Notes: generated by a model from the letters alone, not told the origin. A stretch of DNA of 64,000 bases from Parasponia andersonii (GCA_002914805.1 JXTB01000177.1:298548-362547), one strand, 5' to 3'; counted from the first letter of the stretch, positions 12,937 through 25,504 are shown. Translations and numbers: made by a program.

Positions 12937-12948
12937 TGGTATTAGGGC
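12937..12948 (+). other. PBS-like site of nested gypsy element
   Basis: TGGTATTAGGGC differs at two or three positions from the initiator tRNA-Met type PBS and lies just inside the left LTR. Confidence 0.6.
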
Positions 12949-12993
12949 TTTGGTTACTCATTTTATCTTGGTGGTTCCATTGTCTATATGAAG

Positions 12994-14814
12994 ATGATGG
13001 CTGCAACTCCCGACCCCGTTCAAGTTGGCACTTTTGAACATGGGCATGATGAAGGGAAGAAGGGTGCCACCCGCAGAAAGTTGAGGGACGTGATGACTTA
13101 CTTGAAGGCTAGAGTATCCTGACTAGAGTCCAACTTTGCATGTTGAGCGAGCATATAAACGATCTAGATGGCCGTTGCGACAATTTGGAGACTGAGGCTG
13201 CAGAGATCTACAATGGCATCAAAAGATGTACTTGGTGGGCTAGAGGCCAAATTAAGGTGCGAGATTGAGTCCTTTCATTCGGAGATTGCCAAGGTATAAG
13301 ATCTCTTCCAAAGAGAACACACTAATGTTTTACTTAGAGTAGATGAGATGGGTGGTGATCTTACTTTGTGCAAGCGAGTAGTGGCCACGGGAGTGAACAC
13401 CATAACAACTATTGAGGTAAGAAAGGTTAAGGTGCCTAAACTAAAGACCTTCAATGGTACTCACAATGCTAGAGAAGTTGAGAACTTTCTATGGGGACTC
13501 GTACAATGCTTCGAGGCTACCACTGTGATAGACGAAGCTAGTAAAATTCGTAATACTGCCTTGTATCTAACCAATACTACCATGCTATGATGGAGGTGGG
13601 AGATGTAACGAGGGGTGTGCATTATAGCCACCTTTGATAACTTCAAGAGAGAGCTAAAGAGGCAATTCTTCCATGAGAATGCTGAAGAAAAAGCGAGAGG
13701 CCATCTTTGCCACCTCAAATAATCTGGCAGTATTAGAGACTACGTGAAAAAATTTACCACACTCTTGCTCGAAATTCCTGACACTTCAGATAAAGATGCC
13801 CTGCTCTTGTTCATGGATGGTCTTCAAAATTGGTCCAAGTTAGAGCTCAAGCACCGTAGTGCCCAGGACTTGGCTAATGCTATTATAGTAGTTGAGAGCC
13901 TTATTGATTACTCTACCAATAAGGACCCTTCTAAGGCCAAAGACAAGAAGAGTGGTGGAGTAAAAAGTAGGGGAGAGCAAAGAAAATGAGGAAAATGGAA
14001 CAAAGATAGTTCTTCCTAATGGTACAAAAACAAGGGCAAGGAGAAGGAAGATTGTGACTTGTCCAAGTCAAAAGTCAAGTGCTTCCTTTATGATGGGCCA
14101 TATTGGCACACGAGTATCCTAAGAAGAAAGCTCACAACATCTTAATTGCCTCTGAGCCAAGCCAAGAAGGAGGTGATAGTGAAGATGGTGGTGCACGTGT
14201 TGGTTCCTTGTAACTCTTTAATGCCTTGAAATCAGCCCCTAAGTCACAAGCTAAGAGCCTACTCTTTGTGGATGCAATAATCAATGGCAAGGACACTAAA
14301 GCCTTGGTCGATATGGGTGCATCCCATAACTTCATCTCTATTGAGAAAATTAGGCAGTTGGTCTTATCATTGTTCAATGGAGGAGACTCTGTCAAGGTAG
14401 TAAACTCAGTAGCATGCTCTATTCATGGGGTTGCTCATGGTGTTAAGGCTAGCCTAGGTGCGTGGATTGGCCAACTTGACTTATTGGTGGTGCCAATTGA
14501 TGGTTTTGCCGTATTGATTAGTTTGGAGTTCCTTTGCGCAGTGCAGGCATTCCCCGTTCCTTTTGCCAATTCTATATACATCATCGATGGTGCAAAGGCT
14601 TGTATGGTACTAATATAGTGGCCCATGGAGATGCAAGCTATCTTGGATGAATTCCAAGATGTGATGCTGGACGCCCTACTTAAGAAACTTCCACCTAGGA
14701 GAGAGGTGGATCATGAAATCAAGGTTGTGCCAGGCACGAGGCAACTCACGATGAGTCCCTATCGAATGGCCCCTCTGGAGTTAGCAGAACTCTAGAAACA
14801 GCTAAAAGAGTTGC
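12994..14814 (+). pseudogene. Nested gypsy gag-protease-RT remnant
   Basis: The frame opens near the ATG at 12994 (MMAATPDPVQ) and is broken by many stops and shifts. Recognisable parts are: gag, with LKTFNGTHNAREVENFLW at about 13437 and FKRELKRQFFHENAEEKARG at about 13640, then DYVKKFTTLLLEIPD and MDGLQNW at 13739-13840; a basic linker; and a retroviral-type aspartic protease at 14226-14618 with LVDMGASHNFIS, where the usual DTGAS is DMGAS. The first RT residues follow (KLPPRREVDHEI, then SPYRMAP) and end at about 14815. Gag packages RNA and protease matures the polyprotein. With DTG altered to DMG, the RT missing and stops throughout, the copy cannot move by itself. Confidence 0.8.
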
Positions 14815-14816
14815 TT

Positions 14817-15073
14817 GATCATAACCCTTAGTTGGTTTAAGCTTTGCCTATATAAAGGACCCCTTGGATTCATTTATACACAAGTCTCATTTGTAAGAGT
14901 TGTAAGCATTCTAAGAGTAATACAAAGCTTTCATTCACTTAAACTCTCCTATCTTTACCACTTTGTCTCAAAACTTACACTAAGTTCTTTTTTGAGTGTT
15001 AGTAGGCTGACTTAGTGCAATGGACTATGCTAAGTGCTATACGATTATCTAGTTTGTGGCTAGGGTCATGACA
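14817..15073 (+). repeat. Truncated right LTR of nested gypsy element
   Basis: It matches the last ~270 bp of the left LTR, starting at GATCATAACCCTTAG versus GATCATTACCCTTGG on the left. It follows directly on RT coding. The U3 part is missing, so one deletion removed most of pol plus the LTR start. Confidence 0.8.
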
Positions 15074-18000
15074 CTTAGCTCCAATTGCTTATTATTTAAA
15101 ATATGTGAAGGATTTGAAATATACCTCCTTAACATAGAGACATGAAATACATTGTGTGCATTTAATAATAAAGATACCAAACTGAGTCTATAGGCAATAT
15201 CTCTAAATTTGTCAAGTATCTCAAAAAGATCTACATATCTGGGATTTAGTTTTCCTTATCTCAAAAGGTTCTACATATCTGGGACTTAGTTTTCCTTTCT
15301 TTCCAAATCTCATTGTTTCTTTTATGGGAGCAACCTTCAAGAATACTTTATCTCCAACGTTAAATTCTAATTTTTTTCTTTGAGGATCTGAATAATATTT
15401 CTGTTTATTTTAAGCAACTAATATACTTTTTTGAATCTATTCTGCTACCTTATTTGTCTCTCTTATCAATTCTGGACCAAGAAATTTTCTTTCCCATATC
15501 TCATCTCAATGAATAAGCAATTTTCACTTTTTTTCCATATAATACTTTATATGGGGGCATTTCAATAGATGCTTGGTAACTGTTATTGCAACCAAAATCT
15601 ATAAGTGGCAAGTATTTGCTCCAAGATCTATGAAAATCGAATATACCAGCTCTAAACATGTCTTCAAGAGTTTGTATAGTTCTCTCTGATTACCCATCAA
15701 TTTGAGAATGAAAAACTGTACTAAATGCCAATTTGTACCCTTTGCCTCTCGAACATTCCTTTAAAATTTTGAAGTAAATCTAGAATCTCGGTCAGAATGA
15801 TAACTTTTAGAACACTATGTAGTCTCACAATCTCCTAAACATATAACCGAGCAAGCTGTCTAAGTTATAGATTATTCTAACTAGAAAGAAATGAGCTAAT
15901 TTGGTATATCTATCCATAATTACACAAACAATATCATGTCCCTTATTTGTCTTAGAAAGTCTAACAACAAGATCCATAGCAATCTCTTCGTATTTCTATT
16001 GGCACATGAAGCACTACTCTACAAACTCAACAACATCTTTCTTCATAGCAGGCCACTAGTAATGTATCTTTTAGTCTCTATGCATCTTTGTAGTACCAAG
16101 ATGTACAGAGTAGAAGTGGTATAAACTTCTATCAATATCTACTTTCTAACAATTTCATCAAGCACGCACAATTTGTTTCTATATCTGATTAAACCATCAC
16201 TGGAATCTGGAAAACTGCCTCCTTTCCGGATTCTATCATATTATTTAAATTCATTAAATAGGGATCCATATTCTGGCTTTATTTGATTCTCTCTAAAATT
16301 GTTGGTTGAAGAGTAAGAGCTATTAATCTATCTGTTAGACCTGTTGATACAATCTCTAACTCTAACTTATGTAAATCTATTAAGAGATATATCATATCAA
16401 CAAACTTAACAGTCATAACAACTAATGATTTCCTACTTAGAGCATTAGTAAGCACATTGAATTTTCCTAGATGATAGTTAATCTTACAATCATAATCTTT
16501 CACAAGTTCAAACCATCTTCTTTGTTTCATATTCAATTCCTTTTAGGTAAAGAAGTACTTGAGACTCTTGTGATCTGTGTAGATATCACATTTCTCCTCA
16601 TAAACATAATGTCTCTAAATTTTTAGTGCAAAGACAATCGATGCTAGCTCTAAATCCTAAGTAGGATAATTTTTTTCATATTCCTTCAATTGCCTAGAGA
16701 CATAAGCAATGACTTTGTCATTTTGTGTCAGAACACATCCTAGACTATTCTTCGAGATATCACTGTAAACAACAAATCTTCTTACTCTGGGCGGTATAGA
16801 AAGGATAGGGGATGCTACAAAACGATGCTTCGATTCGTCAAAACTCTTTTCATAATTATCGTTTCATTGGAACTTCACATTCTTCTTTATTAAATGAGTT
16901 AATGGAGAAGCTAGCTTCGAGAACCCTTTAATAAAATATCTATAATAATCAGCCAATCCTAAGAAGTTGTGAATCTCTGAAATATTTGTAGGTCTTGACC
17001 AATTAATTATAGGTTGAAGGTTCATTAGATCCATAAAAATACTGTTTTTAGAAACCATATGACTAATGAAGATAACTTTCTCTAACTAGAATTCACACTT
17101 CTTAAACTTAGCATACAACTACTTTTTTTTGAGAATTCTTAAAATGGTTCTAAAATATTCCACGTGATTTTCTTTTGAGTGTAAGTAAATCAGAATATCA
17201 TTGATAAAATCTATAACAAATATATTTAGGAAATCATTGAACACTCTATTCATCATGTCCATAAAAGCAACTGGGGCATTAGTTAATCTAAATGGCATCG
17301 CTAAATACTCATAATACCAATATCTAGTTCTAGAAATTGTTTTTGGAATATCTTCCTCTTTAATTTTCAACTGGAGGTATCCTAACCTTAAATCAATCTT
17401 TGAGAACATCGAAGCTCTTTATAGTTGATCAAACAAATCATCAATTCTGGGAAAAGGATACTTGTTTTCAATTTTGACCTTATTCAGCTCTCTGTAATCA
17501 ATGTGAAGTCTCATAATCCCATCTTTGTTCTTTACAAACAAAACTGGTGCACCTCATGGTGAAAAGCTTGTGTGAAAAAAACTCTTGTCTAATAACTCTT
17601 GTAACTATACTTTCAATTCTTTTAACTTTGCTGGAGCTATTCTATACAATGCCTTAGAGATAGGAGTCGTACCAAGAAATAAGTCAATAAGAAACTCTAT
17701 CTCTCTATCAGGTGGTAACCCAGATAAATCTTCAGGAAATACATCAAGAAATTCATTAACTACCAGTACTTCTTTAGGCTTCACTTTTAATTCTTCTCTG
17801 GTATCCATTATGTTTGCCAAGTAACCCATGTATCCTTTCTCTAGTAACTTGCTTTTATTGTAGAAATGATTGGAATTATCTAGTTTCGACTAATATCAAC
17901 AAAAATGAACTTCTCTATACTTAGTGGCTGAAATACTATCTTCTTCATATAGCAATCAATAGTAACATGGTATTTAGATAACCAATCCATACCTAAGATA

Positions 18001-18250
18001 ACTTCAAAATCTTCCATATCTAATACTATCAAATCTACACACAAGTCTTTATCAACTATTTGGACATACCTTGAGAACTTGATTAGGACATAAAGTTTCT
18101 CTTGATGGAATGGTCACACAATATTTGAAATTCAAGTACTCTAGTATAGTGTCCTTAACTATTTAGTGTTCCCATCAATTCATAAGCCATAACCTCCAAT
18201 ATGCTAGAGTTCACCTCTAACTTCATAGAGGTTAGTCTTTTAACAAATCA
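15074..18250 (-). pseudogene. Gypsy pol remnant: protease, RT, RNase H, integrase
   Basis: In transcript order, minus strand: the aspartic-protease end around 18060-17940 (VILGMDWLSKYHVTIDC); the RT start at 17829-17605 (DVFPEDLSGLPPDREIEF, then DLFLGTTPISKA); RT core at 17409-17119 (FSKIDLRLGYLQL, MPFRLTNAPVAFMD); the thumb/connection at 17058-16864 (NFLGLADYYRYFIKGFSKL); RNase H with [25 protein letters not shown] and NALSRKS at about 16800-16430; and integrase at 16150-15074 with SDRDSRFTSKF, FDFHRSWSKYLPLIDFGCNN and HNVFHVSMLRRYI. The RT catalytic FIDD is FIND (about 17196-17207), and the final RNase H Asp of the DALSRK motif is Asn. Stops and shifts occur throughout. This order (integrase last) defines Ty3/gypsy. 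Confidence 0.85.
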
Positions 18251-18593
18251 AAATGCTATAACCCATGAAAGCAAGTCCAGTCAAACATCAAGGATTAAGA
18301 TTTATATGCTAAGAGCTAGTTTGTGATAATATAAGAATTGAGTTACAACACTCTAATTCTTTATATTACATGGTCCAGTTTAATACACATAACTTGTTTA
18401 TGTTATATTAGTATTTCTATCAGAAGTCAGATACTTCAATGCATAGCTTTTACTTACTAAGCTTTAGCTCATTTTAGTCTTGTGATGCAGATGAGGAGGC
18501 ACATTTTGGTGTTGACTGACAGGTTGCCTAGCTTGCCTTTTGTCGCCATAATCATATAAATATGGACGAGCTTGACCTGTGGGTGATATTTTT

Positions 18594-18935
18594 ATATTAT
18601 GATATTTTGAGCGTGATGAAAATACTACTGCCGATAGCAAAATAGACTAATAAAAACCTCTTTTTATTGTACATTTTGTAAAGATACTTTCAGTAAGAAA
18701 TGTCCTACAGTTGCTTTTGTATAAAGGTTTACAAAATAGACTAATAAAAACCTCTTTTCATTGTATATTTTGTAAAGATACTTTCAGTAAGAAATGTCCT
18801 ACAGTTGCTTTTGTATAAAGGTTTAGAAAGTTTAAATTTGCCCACCTTTTTATAAACTAAAGATATGGTTTAAGAAAGAATAATACTTCACAGTTTGACT
18901 GTATGTGATGATATAGTTAACTAAGAGGTATTATA
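18594..18935 (+). repeat. Detached LTR 3' end with a 94-bp tandem duplication
   Basis: It matches the reverse complement of 9543-9792. Positions 18638-18731 and 18732-18825 are two near-identical copies of one 94-bp unit (AAAATAGACTAATAAAAACC...), where the left LTR has one. The copies differ at a few bases, so this is a genuine older duplication. The LTR end GGTATTATA corresponds to GGCATTACA in the left LTR. Confidence 0.75.
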
Positions 18936-18938
18936 GTA

Positions 18939-18950
18939 TTAGTATCAGAG
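18939..18950 (+). other. PBS of the gypsy element (in the inverted block)
   Basis: TTAGTATCAGAG lies four bases after the LTR end and matches the initiator tRNA-Met type PBS apart from the first bases. Its plus-strand direction fixes the orientation of this block. Confidence 0.7.
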
Positions 18951-19127
18951 AGGAGGTTTAATCGAAACTGAAGACTACCTATATGTTATATGATCATATG
19001 ACAAAAAACACAAAAAGCTTAGTCAACCAGTAAGTTATCTTTGATGCAATATGTTATGACACATTATCTTTTATGTTATTGGCAATTATGCTTGGATATA
19101 AGTGTAAGGACAACGGTACAGAGAATC

Positions 19128-19680
19128 ATGCTAAGAGCTAATAGTCAAACTATTGAGCAAAGGGGTGATAAGAGGGGTGCTACTAGAAATAAGACCAATA
19201 AGGATATTGTTATAAATTGATTGATAGAGTTGGTTAAAACATAAGCAAGATAACTAGAAAAGCTTATGGAAAGAACAAAAAGTTGTGGAGAACAAATACC
19301 ACCACAGGCCGTCACTAGATAAGAAAATTATGAACCAGTTTATGAGAGATTTAGAAAGAATAAGCCTCCACCTTTCAAGGGCAAAATTGATCCACTATTG
19401 GCAGAAGAGTGGATTCAGAGTATTAAAAGTATCTTTGATTATGTTTGAATCCTTGATAAGGAAAATGTTTTATGTGCCACTTTTATGTTCTAGATGGATA
19501 CAAGACATTGGTGGAATTCTATGAAGTCCCTCATTGATGTTAACAGGCTTACTTGGGAATAGTTTAAAAAAATATTCTATAGAAAATATTTCAGCAATGT
19601 ACACAAAGTAATGAAGGTTGCTGATGCTTATGTACACTTTAAAATCTCATCAAGTTCTCATTATAAACTTTTCTTTTGTA
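19128..19680 (+). pseudogene. Gypsy gag remnant (inverted block)
   Basis: The frame opens with MLRANSQTIEQRG and carries a gypsy gag core: KPPPFKGKIDPLLAEEWIQS at about 19364, IFDYV, RHWWNSMKSLIDVNRLTWE at about 19505 and FKKIFYRKYFSN. Several in-frame stops (after FDYV, after TFMF, after LTWE) make it a pseudogene. No zinc knuckle is recognisable after it. Gag is normally upstream of protease on the same strand; here it is on the opposite strand to the pol at 15074-18250. Confidence 0.75.
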
Positions 19681-19920
19681 AATATTTCAGTCCATGTATT
19701 GTTTTTTTTAGATATTCATAGCTGGGCCTTTTAGCACATTACTAGTCCTCTAAGTTGATAAGTCGTGATAATATTAGGTGGAAACTCTTACTAAGAGTAA
19801 AAATAAGGTGTGGCCATCGTGTGAGCTTTTTTTGAAAACTTTTTTCCTAATCAAAGGGGCATCACACACCATACTAATATTGTCCAACTTCAAAAAGATA
19901 CATCATAAGATCCATAAGTC

Positions 19921-22155
19921 CCGATTCAACAGAAGTGTCTCCATTAACAGACTTGCCTACCTAACTCTGACATATTAGCAATTGTAATTAATACTTATTT
20001 TATAAAATTGATGCAATGGTATTCACTTTCAAATACTATGTAATGAAATTCTTAATTTATATAAAAGACGTGCCATATATATGCTATTTTATAACTTTCA
20101 AGAATAAGTAAGTTTCACATAATGACATATTCCATGTAGTTCTTGTGACGTAGTTGTAATTTGTTACTTATCTCGTAACCTGAATAGAAATTGGTAGTCG
20201 AAAGAGTTAATATCCTCAAAAGATAGGTGTGCCAATCACTTATCATGAATTTCTTTTATTCAAGATGCAGATTTTATTAAAAGAATGTATCAAGATACTT
20301 GAACAAGACTGAAATCAGAACTTTTACCAAATTAGAAAACTTGATCTTAAAATAACTCAAAAGCATACAAATTACTTAAGGTACTTGGCAGTTAATAACT
20401 AGAATTGAAAAATTATTCAAAAGTATCAAAATATGAATGCTAGTTTATTAGCACAAAATGATCCAAAATGACATGTAATTTTGTAAAAACTAGTTCATTT
20501 GCCTCGAAATGGAGCTATTTCAGTTAAAATTATTTGGACAGAAATTCCCCTAGTTTTAGAATATTTTCACGTGATTAAAATCATAGTTTTAAACTTACAA
20601 TAACATTTCACAAGCCAATTCCCACATATACATCTCAAAGAGAATTACTCAATAGCACACTTGAACTCTTTTTCGGTTTAAACAAAGTTTAAAATAATTT
20701 TTGCATTTGTATAGCTACAAACAGTAACCAAATTAATAGAATACATAATAGAATCCATGATGTATGTATTGCAAGTTGAGGAAATCAAATTACAATTATA
20801 GAAAACTTAATTTACTATACATGAAAATACTTAAATCTATAAATAGAAAACTTTGGGACTTTAGGTATAACTTTAATCCTCTACTTAAATTCTATATTTC
20901 CAGTAATATATAAGTTTCCTAGGAATTTTATTCATTAAATAAAAGCTTTGGTTTAAGGGCTGCAGCAAGAAATTCAACTGTAAACTCAAAATCTCAATTA
21001 AGTCTCACCTTGACTAGTTTGAGCTTTTGATGAATCTCTTACTATCTTCCTCCATCAAAATGATTGTCAATACTTAGAAATATATTTTAAGACTCAAAAA
21101 GACCTAAAAGAACCATTATTTAAGTAAGAACAAGTGGTGAATTGAAATTAGAAAATAAAACCTAGGAAAAAGAACTAGTAAAATTATCTTGACTAGTTTG
21201 GATCTATCTTGCTTTTTGGAGCTGTAATTTGAGTTTTACCACTTGAAAACTGTTAGAAATGGTTGGTAGGAGTTGACAAAAGTCTAGAAAGGTGCTTAAG
21301 AGTTTCAGGTAGTGACTGGAAAGAAAGAGATAGAATAGACTTAGTCTAAAAGTGACACTTAATGGCTATGAAATTGACAATACTTAATTTCTGAGGGGTA
21401 TTTTGCACATTACTTTCTATGTGTCCAGCTCTAAAACATCTCTAGCATAGTCACTATATTTTTGGTCACTCCTATATATCCAAATATATACAAAGTTGGT
21501 GAATCCTAGATTCGAAAGTAAAAACTAGTCATATTTTGACTTACAATCTCATGTAACAGGTTTTTTTATAATCTGGTAGAACTTAGCCACATAACAAATT
21601 ATTAAATATAAAAATAAGTCAATTAGATTCCAATTAATAAGGTAAACATAATATTAAAACTTAATAATTAGAATGCATAAAAATGACATTACACGATTAA
21701 GCTGAATCTATAGTAGCTTAGTTCAATAAAACGCAAATTAGTGTCGTGAATGCCACCTTATGCTTACTTAGAACCGAAAAATAAAATTCTATAAATGGAT
21801 CCTAAATATTGAATTAAAGCTATTTGATATATTAAACACACAGTGAATTCGACTTCGAAAGGCTTGAAAAATATATTTTACCAAAAAACTACTATTTAAC
21901 TAAGTTATCAGCAAACATGATCTTAATGTATGTACACATATCTTTGTTCTTTTAGCACACTAAACTTTCTCTATCTCTGAGGGTATTGAAACTTTATATT
22001 GCATCAGGACACTTCGATAATTAGTAGTATAATAATAATATGTAAAAGCACATAACATAAGGAATGAGCATGTTACTATGAAATTAGTATCAATGACTTT
22101 TAGATGGTGGAATATGTTTATTGGATTAGTATGCATGTGAGAATCTTGGATACTA
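19921..22155 (-). repeat. Gypsy 5' LTR, first 2.2 kb
   Basis: It aligns in the same orientation with 9793-12063. The homology ends abruptly at 19921, where the inverted block begins. The outer end reads TAGTATCCAAG on the element strand versus TGGTGCCTAAG in the other LTR. Confidence 0.78.
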
Positions 22156-25100
22156 CCCTCTAAGCATATATTCCCAATGCCCATAATAATTCATTACCAA
22201 AATACCCAGGTCTAGATCGTCAATTTCTTGATCCGTATATTTTAACATCTCAAATAATACAAGTTATAAACAATGGTTCTTCACTTCTTTTAGGATTTAT
22301 AAAAATATACATTAATTATCAAGCTTATGAAAATATATTTTTGTCAATGTTACTAATTACAAGAATATATTTCGCATAGTTCTTATTTAATATTTTTATA
22401 CATCAAGACTTTTTGCATATAGTCATACCAATATAGTTTAAGACACACTATAAATATATAAAGTCTTGCAATATGATCTAAGAGAAGTATGTAACTTCTC
22501 ATATTAGTTGTGAATAATCTGATTTGATTTAATTAGAGAAAATATATCATAATTTTAATAAAAAAATACTTTAGTGATCTTAGAGAAGAAATGTCGATGT
22601 TTTCATCAACCCTAGGCTACTTCATTGCTGGGATAAATTTTGTTTTTTGACCTTCATGATGGAATTGTAATAGTTGGGTACAACTCTTGTTGGCTTCCAA
22701 ATCAAATTCAAACAATTCTATTGCATTTGACTCATGATTATTTAAACTTATGTCCTCATTACAAAGAAGTGGCATTGGTATTTTCGGTCCTATAATGTGT
22801 ACTAAATTTTTAGTGTTGTTCATAATTCTCTTTAGGTATCTTCCTGGGAATTCCATTTTAAGCTTCAATAACTTTTGTACCTTAATCATTATCGAAAGAA
22901 AATCAATATCAAACATAATATTAAAGAGACTATCGCCCAAACAAAATGGAATTTTTTTCAAGAGATATTGATGCTTAAAAGAGAACTTGTAGATGTAGTT
23001 ATAGAGTACGAATTATTTGAACTTGGATTTATAAATATGCCATGATGCTAACTTTGGTGTCATGTAATTATTTTCGGATTAAATTGCATTGTATAAGTTT
23101 CTAGTGTGACCTTCTTAATTTTGGGTTATGGTTGACCCAAGCAAGGTCAGCCATATTACTTAAGCATGTTATTGACCTAATAGTCATACTTATTTTAATC
23201 TTATTGATACTAGTTTTATGGTTTAATTATTTCACATTTTTACCTTGGTGCATATATGATTTTTCCTTAACATCAATTTCGTATTAAGAAAAACTAACCA
23301 AGCTAAAACAAAGAATAATTAAGGTTTTATCATATAATAATCGCCATAATCATAAGGGTATAAATTCATGCATCAAGAAACAAAACTTCTATTAAGAGAT
23401 CATAAAAGTCAGTTATTAAATACTCCACTAAGATTACAAATCTAGGATTTTCTAAGGATTTGAGCAGTCGGATGTACCTATTTGGACTAGCTAAAATTAG
23501 TGAATCTACTTATCATAATTAGATCCATGGTTGCTAAAGATGAAACCTAACCCTAACAAGCATGAAATAAACTAAAGTATAATTTCCTTGATTGGAGACT
23601 GACACTACGCTTATGAAGTTAAGGAAAGCAATGTGATGGTTTCTAGGCTTAGAAAAAAGTCTTGAAACTCCAAAAGTTATTACTATCCGAGTTGTGTTGG
23701 CTGTGATGATGCCATCAAGGGCAGCATTCACACAACTTACGTGCACCATACTAGGAAGAAGTTGGTCTGCGTAGCTGATTTCCACGGGAGATGCTATCTA
23801 GTGCTACCTAAGGTAGTAGGATCTAGGTTGTGAAGCTTGATTTGCTTTTGCAAATGTTGCCTCTTTTGTGGATTTAAAAACCTCTTTGTTGGTTTATGAC
23901 CTACTCAACATAAGAAATGTCGTTATAATAATAGCAGATCTGATGTAGTGGAAGCGTCTGATGAGAAAGATTTTTCAGAAAATTGGGGACAACCTACTAT
24001 AACCTATTGATTTTCTCACCAAAAGAAAAAAATAGGCTTCAAACAACCATTCATTCTCACAAAATACCAAAATTTTGAAAGAAAAGAGATATTCTCTCTC
24101 TAAATTTCATTAATCAATTCAAAACTCAAAAGTGAACATAAAAGGTCTTATGACTTACAATATATAGAAAAAACTAGATAGTACATGAAACCCTATCAAA
24201 AGTATTAAAATATTCAGAATCTGGTAAAAAAAATAAAGAGAAAAAACACGAAAACGGGTAACAAAAAATGCTGAAATCGCAAATCAGTAGTGTGAGTGGT
24301 AGATTGGTTTTGTCTACCGAAAATAGGTAGTAGACTGATCCTGTTTACTGATTCTTTGAAAGAGTAAATCACTATTTTAGATGACAAATTGGTAGACTGT
24401 TGTTGGATAGTAGACTAGGGCAGTAGACCAAAAACTTTAAGCGGTCTACCGGAAACTCCAACTCTAAGCGGTCTACCAGAACTCTAACTCTCACTTTTTA
24501 CAATCATAGCGCTCAAAAAACTCAATCTTATGACATATTGTATCAGGATCACATCCAAGTTTGTGTTAGCAATGATGGCTTAAGGGACTCCAATGTTGAA
24601 GCTTCGAGGATTCAAAGTTAATCCTCTTTCCTAGTACTTTCTTTTCAATATACTTTCCCATTCATTAATTGCACCAATTTAAACTTCATAAGAACTTTCA
24701 GAACTTCTCCCAATTTTGGATTTCTGAAGTTTTGATGTAAACTTGATGTTGAAAATTGAGAAAATTTCATTTAATTATTTTGGGATTTTACAAAACCTTT
24801 CACCTAGGATTTTTGTTGTCTCATATATGAAAAAGTTTGTGAAGGCAAGTTTTATTGTAGTCGTGTTGGATGTCATATTTATTAAGGTATCATTTATTGT
24901 TTTATTTTTTTATTTTTTTGAATAGGTTACATTTTTAAATAGTTGAAAAAACTAGGATTAAAAAGATTAGAAATAGCCCTATATACCTTGCACTCTTCTG
25001 CCTGAAACAAAGACAAATTTCATTCAATAATCTTGTTTTGTATAGTACAATAACCTAGCAATTTGATATGAAAGTAGATCGAAATACAAATTACTGTTAA

Positions 25101-25468
25101 CCATAACAACTAACTGATAAAATCATTTTGTTGTACTAATACTAAAGGAGGAGGCACATAACTCAACAATGTGTACAATTAAAGCTCCATGAAAAATACC
25201 TCTTCTTTTTTTGAAGTAACTCTCTGTCAACTACCAGATTTAGCTCTTTTGATTAATAGTATAAAAGATCTTTTAGCAGTAAAGGATCTCTAATTTTTCA
25301 AAATTCAAAATTTTTGGATACTAGAAGTTTCAAATTGAGGAGATAACCACACAAAAGTAAACAAAAATAACAAAAGCAAGTAAAATTCACATAAATCTTG
25401 AATAGGTAGAAAGTGTCCATGAATCAATCTTAAACTCTAGTAGCATATGCCCTCACAAGTAGGAAAGG
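22156..25468. other. Unassigned AT-rich stretch
   Basis: No convincing gene. An open frame at 22961-22617 (minus, 114 codons) shows no motif I recognise. About 24280-24500 holds many GTAGAC/GTCTAC words, including two near-copies of GCGGTCTACC(G/A)GAA 31 bp apart, which looks like part of an unidentified repeat. Confidence 0.4.
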
Positions 25469-25470
25469 AC

Positions 25471-25504
<34 letters not shown>

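Larger units (their letters stand above)
12291..15073 (+). mobile_element. Nested gypsy element, internally deleted
   Basis: A plus-strand gypsy element sits inside the integrase C-terminal coding of the older minus-strand element. It has a left LTR, a PBS, gag, an aspartic protease and the very start of reverse transcriptase, and then jumps directly into a truncated right LTR. The LTR ends in TCATG(C/A)CA at both copies. The left start is approximate, placed where host pol coding stops. No certain target duplication was found (CTTAG follows the right end). The missing stretch covers RT, RNase H and integrase. Confidence 0.75.
18594..19920 (+). other. Inverted segment of the gypsy element (LTR end, PBS, gag)
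   Basis: This block reads on the plus strand while the rest of the element reads on the minus strand. It contains the last ~340 bp of the LTR, a PBS and gag, exactly the parts missing between pol and the remaining 5' LTR. The split LTR pieces add up (about 2235 + 247 after discounting a 94-bp duplication) to the intact left LTR (2271 + 250). Confidence 0.7.
9543..22155 (-). mobile_element. Ty3/gypsy retrotransposon with 2.5-kb LTRs, internally inverted and carrying a nested element
   Basis: The 3' LTR is 9543-12063. Pol lies on the minus strand and ends at 12105, and the 5' LTR is at the right end. A different gypsy element (about 12291-15073) interrupts the integrase C-terminus. The 5' LTR is split: its first ~2.2 kb is 22155-19921 on the minus strand, and its last ~340 bp, PBS and gag lie at 18594-19920 on the plus strand. 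The left LTR is continuous across the same point (9792/9793), so an inversion of 18594-19920 is the simplest explanation. All coding regions are riddled with stops. A CTCTA occurs just outside both ends (9538-9542; 22158-22162, two bases off), a weak target-site-duplication candidate. Confidence 0.8.

Noticed and set aside
18160..18593. Possible continuation of a plus-strand LTR to the left of 18594
   Set aside because: The left LTR has no counterpart for it, whereas a minus-strand reading gives gypsy-like coding (QARQPVSQHQNVPPH). The alternative remains open and is the main test of the inversion model.
22617..22961. 114-codon minus-strand open frame
   Set aside because: No recognisable motif, no homologue in the window and AT-rich codon use; kept only as a remark.
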